Positions 37,988 through 48,245 are shown, counted from the stretch's first letter. The stretch: DNA of 64,000 nucleotides from Athripsodes cinereus (GCA_947579605.1 OX388312.1:3596001-3660000); one strand, 5' to 3'. Translations and numbers: made by a program. The notes: a model not told the origin generated them from the sequence alone.

Positions 37988-38563
37988 ATAATATCTAACT
38001 ATATATTGTATACATGTGGGATATTGTTTATCTATCTATCTATCGCTAATGCATTCACAATAAATTATTATACAACAACATTATATTTGATATTTGTGTA
38101 CATACACACTTAAGGTATAGGTAGGGTGACGTATATAGTAACTGGCCCTTTAAGGGATCACGCAGAAATATTGGCTTATATTTTCTAAATAATTTGCACT
38201 AGAGTTATTAATTTATTAAATTAAACAAGGTTGATCTTTCAATAACTAGTTAGGGTAGAATTGAAATTGTTTGTCTTAATGAATAAAAATTTATTAGACA
38301 TTGAACGAAAACATACAAAAAAGTACAGTAACTGGCCCTAAAATTTAGTAACTGGCCAGAACATGTACAGTAACTGGCCATTTATATATTTCAAATTCAA
38401 AAAGTAACAAAAAGCTACAAATCAATTGTAAATATAAAAGAAAAACAAAGGAATATCAAATACTCATATGTTTTTAAAGATTTTTGAACATTATTAAATA
38501 ATTCATCATTGTCTGGCTCAATTCAATATGGCTGAAGCCATAGAAAGTCATTTGTTGAATACA

Positions 38564-38960
38564 TTAAGACACTGGTGTTGAAGCATCATCTTGACAATTA
38601 TTGGTATTCAGGCATTTGGAAAAGTCAATATTATCTGGGTTGAATGGGTATAACTCGGCTGCTTTGAATCCATTTCTGAGAGTTTCTTCTTTAACTGTGG
38701 CTTCCAGAACTTTTTTGAGAATAGGACCAACATGCGATTTATTTAGATTCAAACTGTAATTGTTGTCGGAGTACCATTCTCTTACAGCTTTTTTCCATCT
38801 CGTTTTAATTGGGCGAAATGCAGCTACATCTGCTGGTCGTAGTATTTTCGTTGCGTTAGGGTATGCAACAAGATGTATCGCTAACTGTGAACATAGCTCA
38901 CTGACTTCTAGGGTTAAATGGGTTTTATGGCCATCGACGAAGTAAACGATCGGAAATATT
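38564..38960 (-). pseudogene. Pogo-like transposase, C-terminal half
   Basis: Reads PIVYFVDGHKTHLTLEVSEL, CSQLAIHLVAYPNATKIL, RPADVAAFRPIKTRWKKAV, then LRNGFKAAELYPFNPDNIDF. VDGHKTH carries the second catalytic Asp and RPADV the third Asp of the pogo/Tigger DDD nuclease. GFxxxxLxPFNPDxxDxSKC is the family's usual C-terminus. Stops are found upstream near 38975. Confidence 0.8.
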
Positions 38961-38989
38961 ATTCCTTAATTGATAAGATTTTTTTTAAA

Positions 38990-39430
38990 AACATTTGCTA
39001 TATAGCATTCTGCTTTATGGTTGTGAGACATGGACCATCAGTAAGAGTGAAAGCGGACGGTTGGCGGCCTTTGAGATGTGGTGCTACAGACGCATGCTGA
39101 AAATCCATTGGTTGGAACACGTCGAAAACGAAAAAGTGTTAACCAGGGCAGGCGAAAAAAGGCAAGTTCTTAAGAGAATCAGCCAACAACGAGCTAACTG
39201 TATTGGACGCATCATCAGGCACCCAGGACTGCTTATCGCTATCGCGGAGGGTAAGACCAAGTGCAAAAATGGCAGAGGCCGTCCAAGAGATGCGTATATT
39301 GACCAACTGAAGAGGGACATGAACTGTGGCTCATACGTAGAGCTGAAAAGACTGGCTGAGAATAGGGAGGAATGGAGAAGAAAATCCAAACTCGTTGCAG
39401 ACCAATCCAATGGATTGTAACTTATTATAT
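38990..39430 (+). pseudogene. Non-LTR RT C-terminal fragment inserted in the pogo element
   Basis: Encodes LLYGCETWTISKSESGRLAA, FEMWCYRRMLKIHWLEHVEN, then CIGRIIRHPGLL and GRGRPRDAYIDQLKRDMN, the thumb-to-C-terminus of an insect LINE RT (141 codons open). It splits the transposase between SDNGWVTAQVFYKYI and PIVYFVDGH. Confidence 0.85.
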
Positions 39431-40205
39431 ATGTATTTGTAAAAAACTTGGGCCGTCACCCAACCATTGTCACTGCTTCCGATCTCCCATGTATCTGATA
39501 CGGTATTTGCAATCTTATCTGGTTTTCTTTGGGTAGAAAATATTACCAAAGGTATACACACATTTCCTTGTACTTAAAACGAAAACATCACAGTAATATT
39601 CTCTTTAGTTGATTGTCTGATGTCAAAAACATTCTTTAATTCTTTCATTGCCAACACCTTCCCGCTCTTCGGACCATTCTGAAAATTTGTTTCTTCACCG
39701 TTGAAAATTCTACTGGGCTCATCAATAATTTCTTGCAGTGCATGATTTTTGATGTATTTTTAATTTCTGTAAACCATGATCCGATATTGACTTCACTAAC
39801 GCAACCAATGGCATGTGTTACTCCTTTAACCGTGCGTTCAATGATGGTAGAATGACTCTAAAAAAAGCCCTATACCATCCATTTCCAGGGTTATTGTCAA
39901 TAAAAGAGGTTTTTCTTGGATTCTTCTTAAGGAATTGTTCCACACAAACTTAAATGTCCGCTTTCTTTCTGGGAAACCCGCATGTCGCTAAAATCAGAAC
40001 CCGGTTTTCCAAATTTGCCTCCTCTTCATTTATTTAAATTGGGTCTGAGCCAGATTAAAATTTTGTATTGGGATTTTTAAGTTTAAATTGGATGCTGCTC
40101 CTGTGTAAGCCATATTTTTTGGCTGTCTCTCTAATGGACTTTCCATTTTAAATGCATTTCTCATAGCATCTTCAGATTACTGGCGTTTTCTAGTCATTTC
40201 GATCC
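39425..40205 (-). pseudogene. Pogo-like transposase, N-terminal half, broken
   Basis: CIPLVIFSTQRKPDKIANTV and SSDNGWVTAQVFYKYI lie just upstream of the DGH block in the family. Further out (39560-40200) only pieces such as GCVSEVNIGSWFTEI can be read between stops. It is dead. Confidence 0.65.
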
Positions 40206-40839
40206 TGAAGAGAAAAACAGAACCAATAACTGGCCACTCAAAAATCAGTTACTGGCCACCTGGGCCAGTTTCTGTATAGCATGAACGAAATTTGTCCAAA
40301 ATTTGTCAAACGACACAGTACCTTAAGCTCTTGTTATATAAAGACAAATTTACATCATTTTTCATTAAAACAGAAAAGCATAGCAACTGGCCCCCATGGC
40401 CAGTTATTGTGTAATTTAATATTTTCATGTACAGTAACTAGCCACCCCACTTTTCTTAATTATCAACATTAAACTTTGATCGTAATGTACATTACAATAT
40501 TTAAGGAGGTTTTTACAACAATATAATTTGCCTGTTATCACAAATCCATAATAAAACAATTGAGATACCAACCTTCAAAATGAGGCACAATCCTTATCAA
40601 TTTCTTAAGCAAATCACCAAAAAACATGCTACAGTAGAACGGCATGCAAACATTCGCCAAACGATACGAGAAATGGCGGAAAAACGACTTGAAATTGACT
40701 TTTACATATAACAAACAAACAGTGGTACCACATAAACAAATATTTAAACACATACCATTGTACAATACCTTATTTTTTTTAAAATACGGGATAGGTGGCC
40801 AGTTACTGTCACAGGCCAGTTACTGTATACGTTACCCTA

Positions 40840-41119
40840 TATATTATAATGCAATATTTTGTATTACCCATATTGCACGGACTATAAGTAAATTCTTGAT
40901 AAATCAATGAATGATATAATATAATGTTGTTGTTCTCGTAATAATAATTAATACTGCACATGTTATCCATTGTTATGTACAGACTCCCGCGCATTTCAAA
41001 GCAATTGATCCATTGATTGAGTTGTCGTTTATTTTATAAAACTCCATATCAATTTCTGGAATTATGTTGGGTTTTACTATATTTAATAATAGGGTTTCGA
41101 CTAACAAAAACATTGTTAG
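40840..41119. other. AT-rich DNA, nothing recognised
   Basis: Short stretch between the pogo element and a Rep-GC copy. Confidence 0.35.
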
Positions 41120-41240
41120 TAAACTGGCCATTGGGGAGTCCTGAAGGGCCGGCCGGCCAAAACCCTCGTCGTGGAAATCTTTTATACTACTTCTCTCTTC
41201 AATGTCCCTTTTGGACGGTAATAATGTTTATTGAGTAAAA
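41120..41240 (+). repeat. Rep-GC fragment (3' side)
   Basis: GGAGTCCTGAAGGGCCGGCC then GTCGTGGAAATCTTTTATAC and CTCTTCAATGTCCC. The same words occur in inverse at 51165-51337, in line at 53895-54085, and in inverse at 62740-62925. Confidence 0.7.
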
Positions 41241-41279
41241 AAAGTAAATATATACCTAAGTAAAAAATCATCCCTCTCG

Positions 41280-41475
41280 TACCTACTCTCCAACAAGGGA
41301 GACAGGACGACACAACGAAAAGACGAGTTCGTCATACGCACCACCGCCACAATGGGCAAAACCAACCCAAAGACAATCCCACGTCAGGTAGGGCTGAAAC
41401 CGACTGACGCAGAAGCTCCAAACGAGATAACATCCACAAACTCAAAAAATGCCTTAAGGTTCGTTGGATAAACAA
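41280..41475 (+). other. GC-richer segment with a 40-codon ORF
   Basis: CCAACAAGGGAGACAGGACG followed by ATG (41352) reading MGKTNPKTIPRQVGLKPTDA to a stop at 41472. It looks like the 5' region of a retroelement ORF1, but no family was recognised. Confidence 0.25.
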
Positions 41476-42165
41476 ACATTAAATAGACAAACAAACAAAA
41501 GATCACAGATTGTTCGTTGCCTCAATCAAAACAATAAATTTCCAGTAAAGCAGAAAAATAATATGTTTCAGTTCTGAGCCAACAAATTAAATAAGACAAG
41601 CCTTGTCGGTTGGAGAATTCATCGCCAAATTCGTTCTTTCATGGGTAGGATAGAATAACAAATGCCCTCGCGATCTATTGTAGGAGTGCGGTACATAAAA
41701 TGACAATTTAGTCAATATCATCGGATTATGAATTATTCCATTCAATAATTTAAAAAAAAATGTTTTTAAATATATCATACCTATGTTTCTAGCGTCAGGT
41801 GTTTGAGTAGTGATCTAAAAAGTAATGTTTGGTACACTGACCCATATTCTATTATTGATAATAAAAACATAATAATAATAGTAATTATATTTATTTATCT
41901 TTAATGCTAGTGAAAATGTAACATTACCTACCAAGTTATGTATCACTTTGTTTTACCTACATAATAAAGTCATGTTTTAACAGTGGCGTACCTTTCGAAT
42001 AAGCCCAAAACTTCAGGGATTCTCCTTAGGTTTGCAAGCTTGAATAAATAATAATTTTAACAATTATGTAATTAAGGCAGTTAGTTATAAATATTATTCT
42101 GTTGTGCGGGTGCAATCGAGAGTATTAAAAATGAAGACGAGCACAAGTCTGATTAAAAAATAATG
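41476..42165. other. AT-rich DNA, nothing recognised
   Basis: No gene or repeat seen. Confidence 0.4.
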
Positions 42166-42171
42166 TTTTTT

Positions 42172-42256
42172 TTTTCAAGATATATCTGGGTTTTGTTATA
42201 AACCCAAATACAACCTTATACACCTTTCACACTAAGCTTAAAGCTTGTGTCGTGAA
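42172..42256 (-). repeat. SINE-T1 3' fragment
   Basis: TATATCTGGGTTTTGTTATA, CAAATACAACCTTATACACC and AAAGCTTGTGTCGTG are the inverse of the 34210 copy. The tRNA head is missing. Confidence 0.8.
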
Positions 42257-42320
42257 ATATTACTAAAGTGACCATTTTTTTGCAATATAAGGGTAGACTT
42301 TATTTTTGGTCACATTTTGT

Positions 42321-42395
42321 CGACTCTCGTCCGATCATCAAAGTTAGGCATCGTTAATAGCGTTTCACTCTTGGATGGGTGGCCATTATGTAGTA
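42321..42395 (+). repeat. 5S rRNA-derived fragment
   Basis: CTCTCGTCCGATCATCAAAG, TTAGGCATCGTTAATAGCG and CTCTTGGATGGGTGGCC follow the middle of animal 5S rRNA (TCTCGTCCGATC, AAGTTAAGCA, TACTTGGATGGGTGACC), i.e. the internal pol III promoter. Only about 70 bases are kept with several substitutions, so it is a 5S pseudogene or the head of a 5S-derived SINE. Confidence 0.7.
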
Positions 42396-42711
42396 TAATG
42401 AAGTCCAATTTTTATCATGCATTTTTCCTAAGAACACAACTTTCAATATAAAATTAACATTTTTTTTTATATCATATCTATGTAATAACATTATTTTGAG
42501 GGTGGGCCTGCCGGTACGAAAACCATATACACGCCACTGATGTTTGAAAAAACATTGTCGTCTAACTGATAACCTTTAGCATAATATTCCTAGTAAGATT
42601 CTATGTCTTCTAGGTCTTGGTTTATTTTATGTATAAGGTATTTTATGACCTTTACCCAATACCTCTTTCAAATACTTGCTATAAACTTTTGTTGATTTTC
42701 ATTTCAAAGTC

Positions 42712-42868
42712 TCCCGCTCTTTTCTTTAAGTTTTTGAGTAACCTATGAAAGGCATTCTGAAATTCATGTTTTTTTGTTACCACAGAGTTGACAGCTTGCA
42801 GTTTATTACATTCAGCTGGTTTGCTGGCTACCTCACATATGAGATATGCCATGATGGTATAATAGTAA
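42712..42868 (+). repeat. Rep-250, internally deleted
   Basis: CCCGCTCTTTTCTTTAAGTT, CCTATGAAAGGCATTCTGAA, then directly GTTTATTACATTCAGCTGG and CTCACATATGAGATATGCCA. The compensated CTCACATATGAG hairpin keeps pairing although its sequence changed. Confidence 0.6.
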
Positions 42869-43045
42869 ATTCATGTACTCATAATTTCCCTTTTTTCGTA
42901 TAAGTATAGAAATGACATTGATATAACGAAGTTGCTTCGAATTTATATTCTATGGTAAAATATAGGAGGACTCTTGAGGTTTATATTGTATGTAACATTA
43001 ATTCCTGTAATATTTACTGTATTTTGTTCCTTGAAAGATCTATTA

Positions 43046-43135
43046 TGATGATTTTCTGGTGAGGCATGTCTGGTTTTAATAGCACGTAGAAACCTCGGTA
43101 CGATAAAACCAGACAGTTTACCCGAAAATCATCAA
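43046..43135. mobile_element. Hairpin MITE, about 90 bp
   Basis: GATGATTTTCTGGTGAGGCA with TGTCTGGTTTTA and the inverse TAAAACCAGACAGTTTACCC with GAAAATCATC form long imperfect arms around a 25-base loop. Confidence 0.55.
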
Positions 43136-43186
43136 CTAACATAGGAACAATGTATTAGAATGGGTGCGTCCAGATCGTAGGATTCA

Positions 43187-43265
43187 AACGTCAATCAATC
43201 ATCAATCTTTAATCATTCGGTGACAATTCGGAGCATTCTCCGAAGAAATATTCGAATGAATGCCT
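43187..43265 (+). repeat. Dispersed repeat shared in inverse with 50645-50710
   Basis: TCATTCGGTGACAATTCGGA and GCATTCTCCGAAGAAATATT appear in reverse complement near 50660. Two copies, family unknown. Confidence 0.5.
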
Positions 43266-43809
43266 TTGTAACCCGTATAAGGACGGGAAACTTGTACAAA
43301 TGGTAAGTGTTTTGAAACAATTAATTTTCTACGATAACAAAATATTTAATGAAGAATCCAACGACATAATAATATAACTCAATTTTCGTGAAAATGTGTT
43401 ATAACGTATTTTGAAACTCGGCGACACTTCACAGTTGTATTGTATGCTTGCATAATAGAAATCACATTTAGTACATTATCACGTATTTAGGTTTACTGTA
43501 ATTTTGTCATTTTCTCAGTATATGTATAATACAGATAATTAATTGATTTGAAACAATAATTTCTTATCGCACTTATATACCTACGTAATATCATGTATTT
43601 AGTAATACCCAATAATTAGTTCTTATTAGGTTGACAACATGTCAAACTTTGAGTGAGATGAATAACAGTTTAGGTGATTTTATTTCTTACATTCTAAACA
43701 GACAGTGTTTATTACAAAATATTCAGTTACGATTGATCTAATTAATATAGGTCAACAAAATAGTGTTTATTTAATTTTATGAAATAAATTATAAAAATAT
43801 ATTATTGAA
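43266..43809. other. AT-rich DNA, nothing recognised
   Basis: No gene or repeat seen. Confidence 0.35.
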
Positions 43810-44000
43810 CACTGTTTAATCTTCACTTTGTTAGGTTAGATACCGAACGTTTTCGCCTATACCTACTTGTAGGCATCTTCAGGGAAACTGAAATCTAAAA
43901 AAAATGTGAGAGCTATTATTCATGTGGTGAGATGGGTACAGGTAGTGGGAGGGGTAATGGTAGATATAGAGGCGGAGGTAGGTTGGTTTTTTTTGCTCTA
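43810..44000 (-). mobile_element. Penelope-like element 3' end (PLE2)
   Basis: On the minus strand a C-rich stretch (complement of GGGAGGGGTAATGGTAGATA) is followed by the hammerhead-like motif at 43888-43839. The arrangement matches PLE1. No coding remnant was recognised, so this is only the terminal part. Confidence 0.5.
43839..43888 (-). ncRNA. Hammerhead-ribozyme-like motif of PLE2
   Basis: Minus strand: GTTTCC; CTGAAGA (position 7 is free in hammerheads); one U; stem II GCCTA..TAGGC (5 bp); GAA; palindromic stem III AACGTT; cleavage base C; GGTATC. Stem I pairs at about 4 of 6 positions. It shares with PLE1 the extra U and the 6-base palindrome, although the sequences of stems II and III differ. 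Confidence 0.5.
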
Positions 44001-45101
44001 TGATATATTTTCATATTTTTACGGCGCCCTTGAGATGTTCACGGATCATTAAACGGCGCCACATATAAATATTCACAATATTATTATTTATATTTATATT
44101 TTATTTAATGAAATTAGAAATGGATTTCCACAGTGTAAACACAAAAACTCTTGAATAACTCTTTATTTATTATTTATTTAACTGTCAACAGCAAAAAACC
44201 ATTAAAAGAAGAGTTTTATCAAATATAAGAATAAATAGTAAAAGAAAGAACCTTTATAATTCAAATTAAAAATTTTATTCAACAAAAATATAGACTTTAA
44301 ACAATTAACAATGAATATAAAATAATAATTAAAACATATATCTTTCTTTTATTTGTTCCTTCAAAATTGAGCAGAGCTCGTGCTTTGAAGGATATAGGGC
44401 TATTCTTATATCATAAATTCAGCAACAAAACATACATAATAATATTTACAACTACATGTCTGTAAGAATTCTTCCTCGATAGTGGGGTCTGTCTTCCTCG
44501 TCTTTCTTCGCTACATAGTTCTGGTTCTGTCTTTTGCTTCATTCTAGGTAATATTACATTTTGATTTGATTTCTTTTAGATTCATGTTGTTTTCTTTGTG
44601 GAATAAACAAGAATGTATTCTTTATGAAATACATTTTGTAACACACAGAATGGGTAACATGCTTCGACGCTGAATTTAAAATGATACCTACATATCTTCC
44701 ACACACGAAAAGAGAACACACTTGAGTGGGCACTCTGTAGACCAATTATTGATAAGATATAATAGTTGTATATAGGTACTTACATAAAATAATATAACAA
44801 TTTATCCACTTATATATTGCAAAGGTCGTATAATAGAGTAACCCGCAGCTGACAGATGTTCCATGACGTGTGTTTTCTCCGTTATCTGTAACGATGATAA
44901 AATTTAATCAATAATGTTAATAAAACAATCTAATCCTTATAAATATTACAATATGTTCGTTTGTTTATTATATTTAAAAGCTAGACGTCAAATTTTGGTC
45001 CGATAAAATCACCCTTCAAACTGAATTTAATTCTCAAAGCACTCTCCAGAAAATATGTACCTACTTAGTTTATTGTCAAAAATATTTTTAATATGTAAAG
45101 C
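44001..45101. other. AT-rich DNA with one Rep-250 trace
   Basis: A strongly decayed Rep-250 piece may lie at 44640-44740 (GAATGGGTAACATGCTTCGA). Otherwise empty. Confidence 0.35.
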
Positions 45102-45121
45102 ATGTCTAATAATTTTCTACT

Positions 45122-45318
45122 ACTATTACTATTCCTTCTTCTTCGCCCTCGCCTTTATCCCATTTACTTGGGGTCGGCTCTCCTAGTCCTCATCTTCCAA
45201 GTTTTCTGGTCCCTTGTATGCTCCGAGCGCAACTCTGCCTCCTTCAGGTCTCTGGTAATTGTGGACATCCAGGTGGTCCCTGGTCTGCCTGGTCTTCTGA
45301 GACCTACTTCTACTATTA
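45122..45318 (-). pseudogene. Non-LTR RT C-terminal fragment
   Basis: Encodes GLRRPGRPGTTWMSTITRDL, KEAELRSEHTRDQKTWKMRT, RRADPK, then stop and TAAAGGCGAGGGCGAAGAAG. The GRPxTTW and DRxxWxxxxRRADP blocks are the usual end of RTE-like elements in insects. Its 3' trailer TGGGATAAAGGCGAGG is typical too. Confidence 0.75.
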
Positions 45319-45585
45319 TTACACCATCACGGCATATCCTACATGTAGGATAGCCAGCAGAACAGCTACATTTAATAAACAAAGATGCAGGCCGTCTTCT
45401 CTCTACGCCAATAAAAAATCAGACATTCAGGATGTATGGCAAACCTAATCGCTGAACTTGAGATGTAAAATGTCTTTATTTTTTTCGAACACCTGCCTTT
45501 TACAGAACACTCGAAAGCTTACGGAAAAAGTGCGAGAGCAATTCTTTACCGGGTGCTCCACGGATATTTTTTTTTAGAATAATTT
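45318..45585 (-). repeat. Rep-250, full length
   Basis: ACCATCACGGCATATCCTAC, CAGCAGAACAGCTACATTTA, CATTCAGGATGTATGGCAAA and CTTTACCGGGTGCTCCACGG. It abuts the LINE fragment at 45122-45318 through a (CTA)n joint. Confidence 0.8.
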
Positions 45586-46103
45586 TTATTGAATGCAATT
45601 AACAAATGCAAATCATGACAATAAACCTAGACAAAAAATATATACCTACATTATTTTGTTTAAGGTCCAAAGTTGTACTCATAAAAAATAAATGTGTAAA
45701 ATATGTAATAAATTACTATTATTATACGTCAAATCTGTGCAATTTATTATTTTTTATTAGTTTCCCAATTTTATTAGGAATGCATCTATGTACAAGTTTT
45801 TGCTACTATAATTATATGCATTGCAATGCATTTTTTTAATAATTTAACGTTCTCTAGTACGAGTAATTGCCACCTTATATTGTGGAGCTTAAAAGCTAAA
45901 ATAAAATAAACCATTTTAACAAAAAAGTAGTAGACGCTTAATTTGCATGTGTTATATACGTAACTCGTCATGATGCAAAATGTACGTATTTTATTTAATT
46001 ATTATCTTTATTATACATTATGTAAATCACATTTAATATTTGAGTTGATGATCGTAATGTTTAGGTTACATCAATTTGTCATTAATGAATAACTGATTAT
46101 GGT
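45586..46103. other. AT-rich DNA, nothing recognised
   Basis: No gene or repeat seen. Confidence 0.35.
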
Positions 46104-46105
46104 AA

Positions 46106-46568
46106 TTTGCTTTATTTCTAATCTCTAAAATCAATGTCTGTGAAAAGATAAAAATTATCTACAATGTATTTTTATTTATAAACGTTTTTTCTTGTTCCTT
46201 TTTTACCCTCAACGCTCCTTCTCCAAACACGGGATCAAATAATCACCGTGGATTTTACAAAATAGAATAAGTTGCCCACTCTTTACTGTCAGTTTTCTAG
46301 TGTTCTATAAGAGGCAGATATTCGTAAAAACTCAATTTGCTTAATTTTTTATCTCTAAAATCAACGTCTGTGTAAAGATAAAAATTATCTGCAATGTATT
46401 TTTATTTATAAACGTTTTTTCTTGTTCCTTTTTTACCCTCGACGCTCCTTCTCCAAACACGGGATCAAATAATCACCGTGGATTTTACAAAATAGAATAA
46501 GTTGCCCACTCTTTACTGTCAGTTTTCTAGTGTTCTATAAGAGGCAGATATTCGTAAAAACTCAATTT
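46106..46568 (+). repeat. Tandem duplication, two copies of a 230-bp unit
   Basis: ATCTCTAAAATCAATGTCTG begins copy 1 at 46121 and ATCTCTAAAATCAACGTCTG copy 2 at 46351. Both run to TTCGTAAAAACTCAATTT with only a few substitutions. Each includes a Rep-250 5' remnant (GTTTTCTAGTGTTCTATAAG). Confidence 0.9.
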
Positions 46569-46624
46569 TAAGACCTTCAACATATATTCGTTTCAGCGTT
46601 GAAATTATGTTTCATTTTCTTCGA

Positions 46625-46835
46625 TGACCCTACAGCTCATATCGAGCCTTGCCCTCCATCAGTCCTCGCCTCCAACTCCTCCTGTCTCCCGCTGCGGTTT
46701 TCCAGTCTATCACCTGTAGTAGTTGGTTTTCGTCCTTCCTCACCTCATCCTCTCATCTCAGCCTTGGTCTGCCAACTCTTCTTTTCCCACCCGGATGTCC
46801 CTCAAGGATCCTTTTTGGTTCCCGTGAAGACGGTT
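46625..46835 (-). pseudogene. Non-LTR RT C-terminal fragment
   Basis: Minus strand reads GRPRLRWEDEVRKDENQLLQ and VIDWKTAAGDRRSWRRGLME, the GRPxLRWEDxVxxD and DRxxWRxxLxEA blocks of LINE RT ends. The plus-strand Ser/Pro-rich frame over it is its shadow. Confidence 0.65.
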
Positions 46836-46839
46836 ATAC

Positions 46840-46922
46840 TACCCATCCTGAATTTCTTAACTTTTATTGACATGGAGAAGACAAATTGCATGTTTGTTAT
46901 GTATAGATGGTCCGCTGGAAAT
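46840..46922 (+). repeat. Rep-250 central fragment
   Basis: CTACCCATCCTGAATTTCTT, GACATGGAGAAGACAAATTG and GATGGTCCGCTGGAAATG. Confidence 0.6.
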
Positions 46923-47055
46923 GTCAAAGTAGTAGAAAACTATAATAAGATAAATTCCAGCAAGCGTTTACTTCTACGACAGATTAGAAAACACGAGACG
47001 TGGTCATTATCAATTTAATGACCTTAAAAGTCGAAAAACATCTCTCTCGTGTTTT
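46923..47055. repeat. Palindromic repeat, diverged member
   Basis: AGCAAGCGTTTACTTCTACG, AAACACGAGACGTGGTCATT, AATTTAATGACC and CATCTCTCTCGTGTTTTTT follow the layout of the 35141 family (fold-back around ATTATCAAT). Confidence 0.55.
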
Positions 47056-47202
47056 TTTATTATTATTTATTTGTTCATTCTTGACTGTACATTGATTACA
47101 AACAATTTCATAGAAGGTATACATTCAAATTAAATAAATCAATATACTAAGTGCGAGTTCATTGCAAAGGCGCGATCTCTTCCAACTAACCCAAATATTT
47201 AA
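47056..47202 (-). repeat. LINE-J-type 3' UTR tail
   Basis: TTCATTCTTGACTGTACATT at one end and GGCGCGATCTCTTCCAACTA at the other, the inverse of the 12597 tail. Confidence 0.75.
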
Positions 47203-47317
47203 TCTATGTTAGAAGATTTAGAAGGGAGCACTTGTTTCAATTTATCTAACCAAGAAGTTTTTCCCATTATGGACTTCTAAAAAGTAATTTGAAAAAATAA
47301 TTTGCTTATTTACAGGA

Positions 47318-47370
47318 TCTGGTTGGTCCGCTGAATACCCTTCTTACGGTAAATGCCGTGATGGTATGTT
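47318..47370 (+). repeat. Rep-250 3' end fragment
   Basis: GGTTGGTCCGCTGAATACCC and TAAATGCCGTGATGGTATG. Confidence 0.55.
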
Positions 47371-47616
47371 TATATGAATAGTTGCAATATTCACTCTAAA
47401 TTGGGTATAAAAAGTAGATTATTTTCACCATGTACAAAAATCTATTCTGGATTAGATTTGTGGCTTTTATCATATTTGGTAATGAATCATATCACGTTGT
47501 ATTGATTAAATCGATATCACAACTATCAGCTGATGAGATATAATAATATCAATAATAATGTATAAATACTTAACAATCATATTCTTTTACATTGTACTTA
47601 CATGTAAGTATTCCAG

Positions 47617-47940
47617 GCCTTCCAGGATAAGGTTGCTCCCCACTCTTCAAGCTTTCAAGCGGGCGGTCAAGGACCATTTTATCACACAAAATATGGCTTC
47701 TGTATCCTAGTCCCTTTTCCTACATATTCTTCTCCTTTTTTACCTCCTCTTTCCTTTCTTTAAGATTTTCTTTATGTGAAAGTTTCATGAAATTGGGTTA
47801 ATTGGAAGAAATCACGCCTCTGCGATAAACTCGCCCTCTGTATATTGATTTTATGATTGTCTTTGTTTTACATGTATTTTTGTGTGAATTTGCTTGTTAT
47901 CAATATACAGTAAAGAATAAATAAATTAAAAAAAAAAAAA
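47617..47940 (+). mobile_element. LINE-J, second copy, strongly 5'-truncated
   Basis: Starts within the last codons of the RT (GCCTTCCAGGATAAGGTTGC) and runs through TATGGCTTCTGTATCCTAGT and the 3' UTR to a long poly-A. It differs from 31573-31895 at only a few bases, so the two insertions are close relatives. Confidence 0.92.
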
Positions 47941-47991
47941 AATGTGATTTTATTATCTTTTATGATTTATGAATGATTTTATTATTTAGTC

Positions 47992-48245
47992 GGCCGGTGT
48001 GGCGCGGAGGTAATGCTCTTGCCTTTGAGTCACGAGGTCCCGGGTTCGATTCCCGGCCAGGGCAAAGTGAAGAATGACCTTTTTCAAATTGTCGTGGGTC
48101 TGGGTGTTACATGTATATGTGTGTAGTGCATTGTATATGTGTGTATCGTCGCGTTAGTACCCATAATACAAGATTCATCTTAGTTTGGGACTGGCTCGAT
48201 CTGTGTGAATTGTCTTTGTATGTTATGTTGTTATTTTAATAACTA
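47992..48245 (+). repeat. tRNA-derived SINE-T2
   Basis: A tRNA-like head has GTGTGGCGCGGAGGTAATGC (A box) and CCCGGGTTCGATTCCCGGCC (B box in a perfect T-arm). The body ends in GTTAGTACCCATAATACAAG and AGTTTGGGACTGGCTCGAT. The tail is found alone at 63610-63690. Confidence 0.8.

Larger units (their letters stand above)
38124..40837 (-). mobile_element. Pogo/Tigger-like transposon with arrayed CAGTAACTGGCC motif
   Basis: The ends GGGTGACGTATATAGTAACT-GGCC and GGGTAACGTATACAGTAACT-GGCC (24 bp, 2 mismatches) are flanked by TA (38122-38123, 40838-40839). The motif AGTAACTGGCC recurs at 38326, 38346, 38368, 40213, 40236, 40383, 40401, 40432, 40798 and 40813 in both orientations. The minus strand encodes a decayed transposase in two blocks. 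A LINE fragment is inserted at about 38990-39430. Confidence 0.85.

Noticed and set aside
42321..42395. A functional 5S rRNA gene
   Set aside because: Only the central part is kept, with substitutions, no complete 120-base gene and no array.
46599..47018. 139-codon Ser/Pro-rich ORF
   Set aside because: It is the antisense shadow of a LINE RT fragment and runs on into Rep-250 and the palindromic repeat.
47992..48065. A tRNA gene
   Set aside because: A and B boxes are present but the acceptor stem does not close, and the sequence continues into a SINE body whose tail recurs at 63610.
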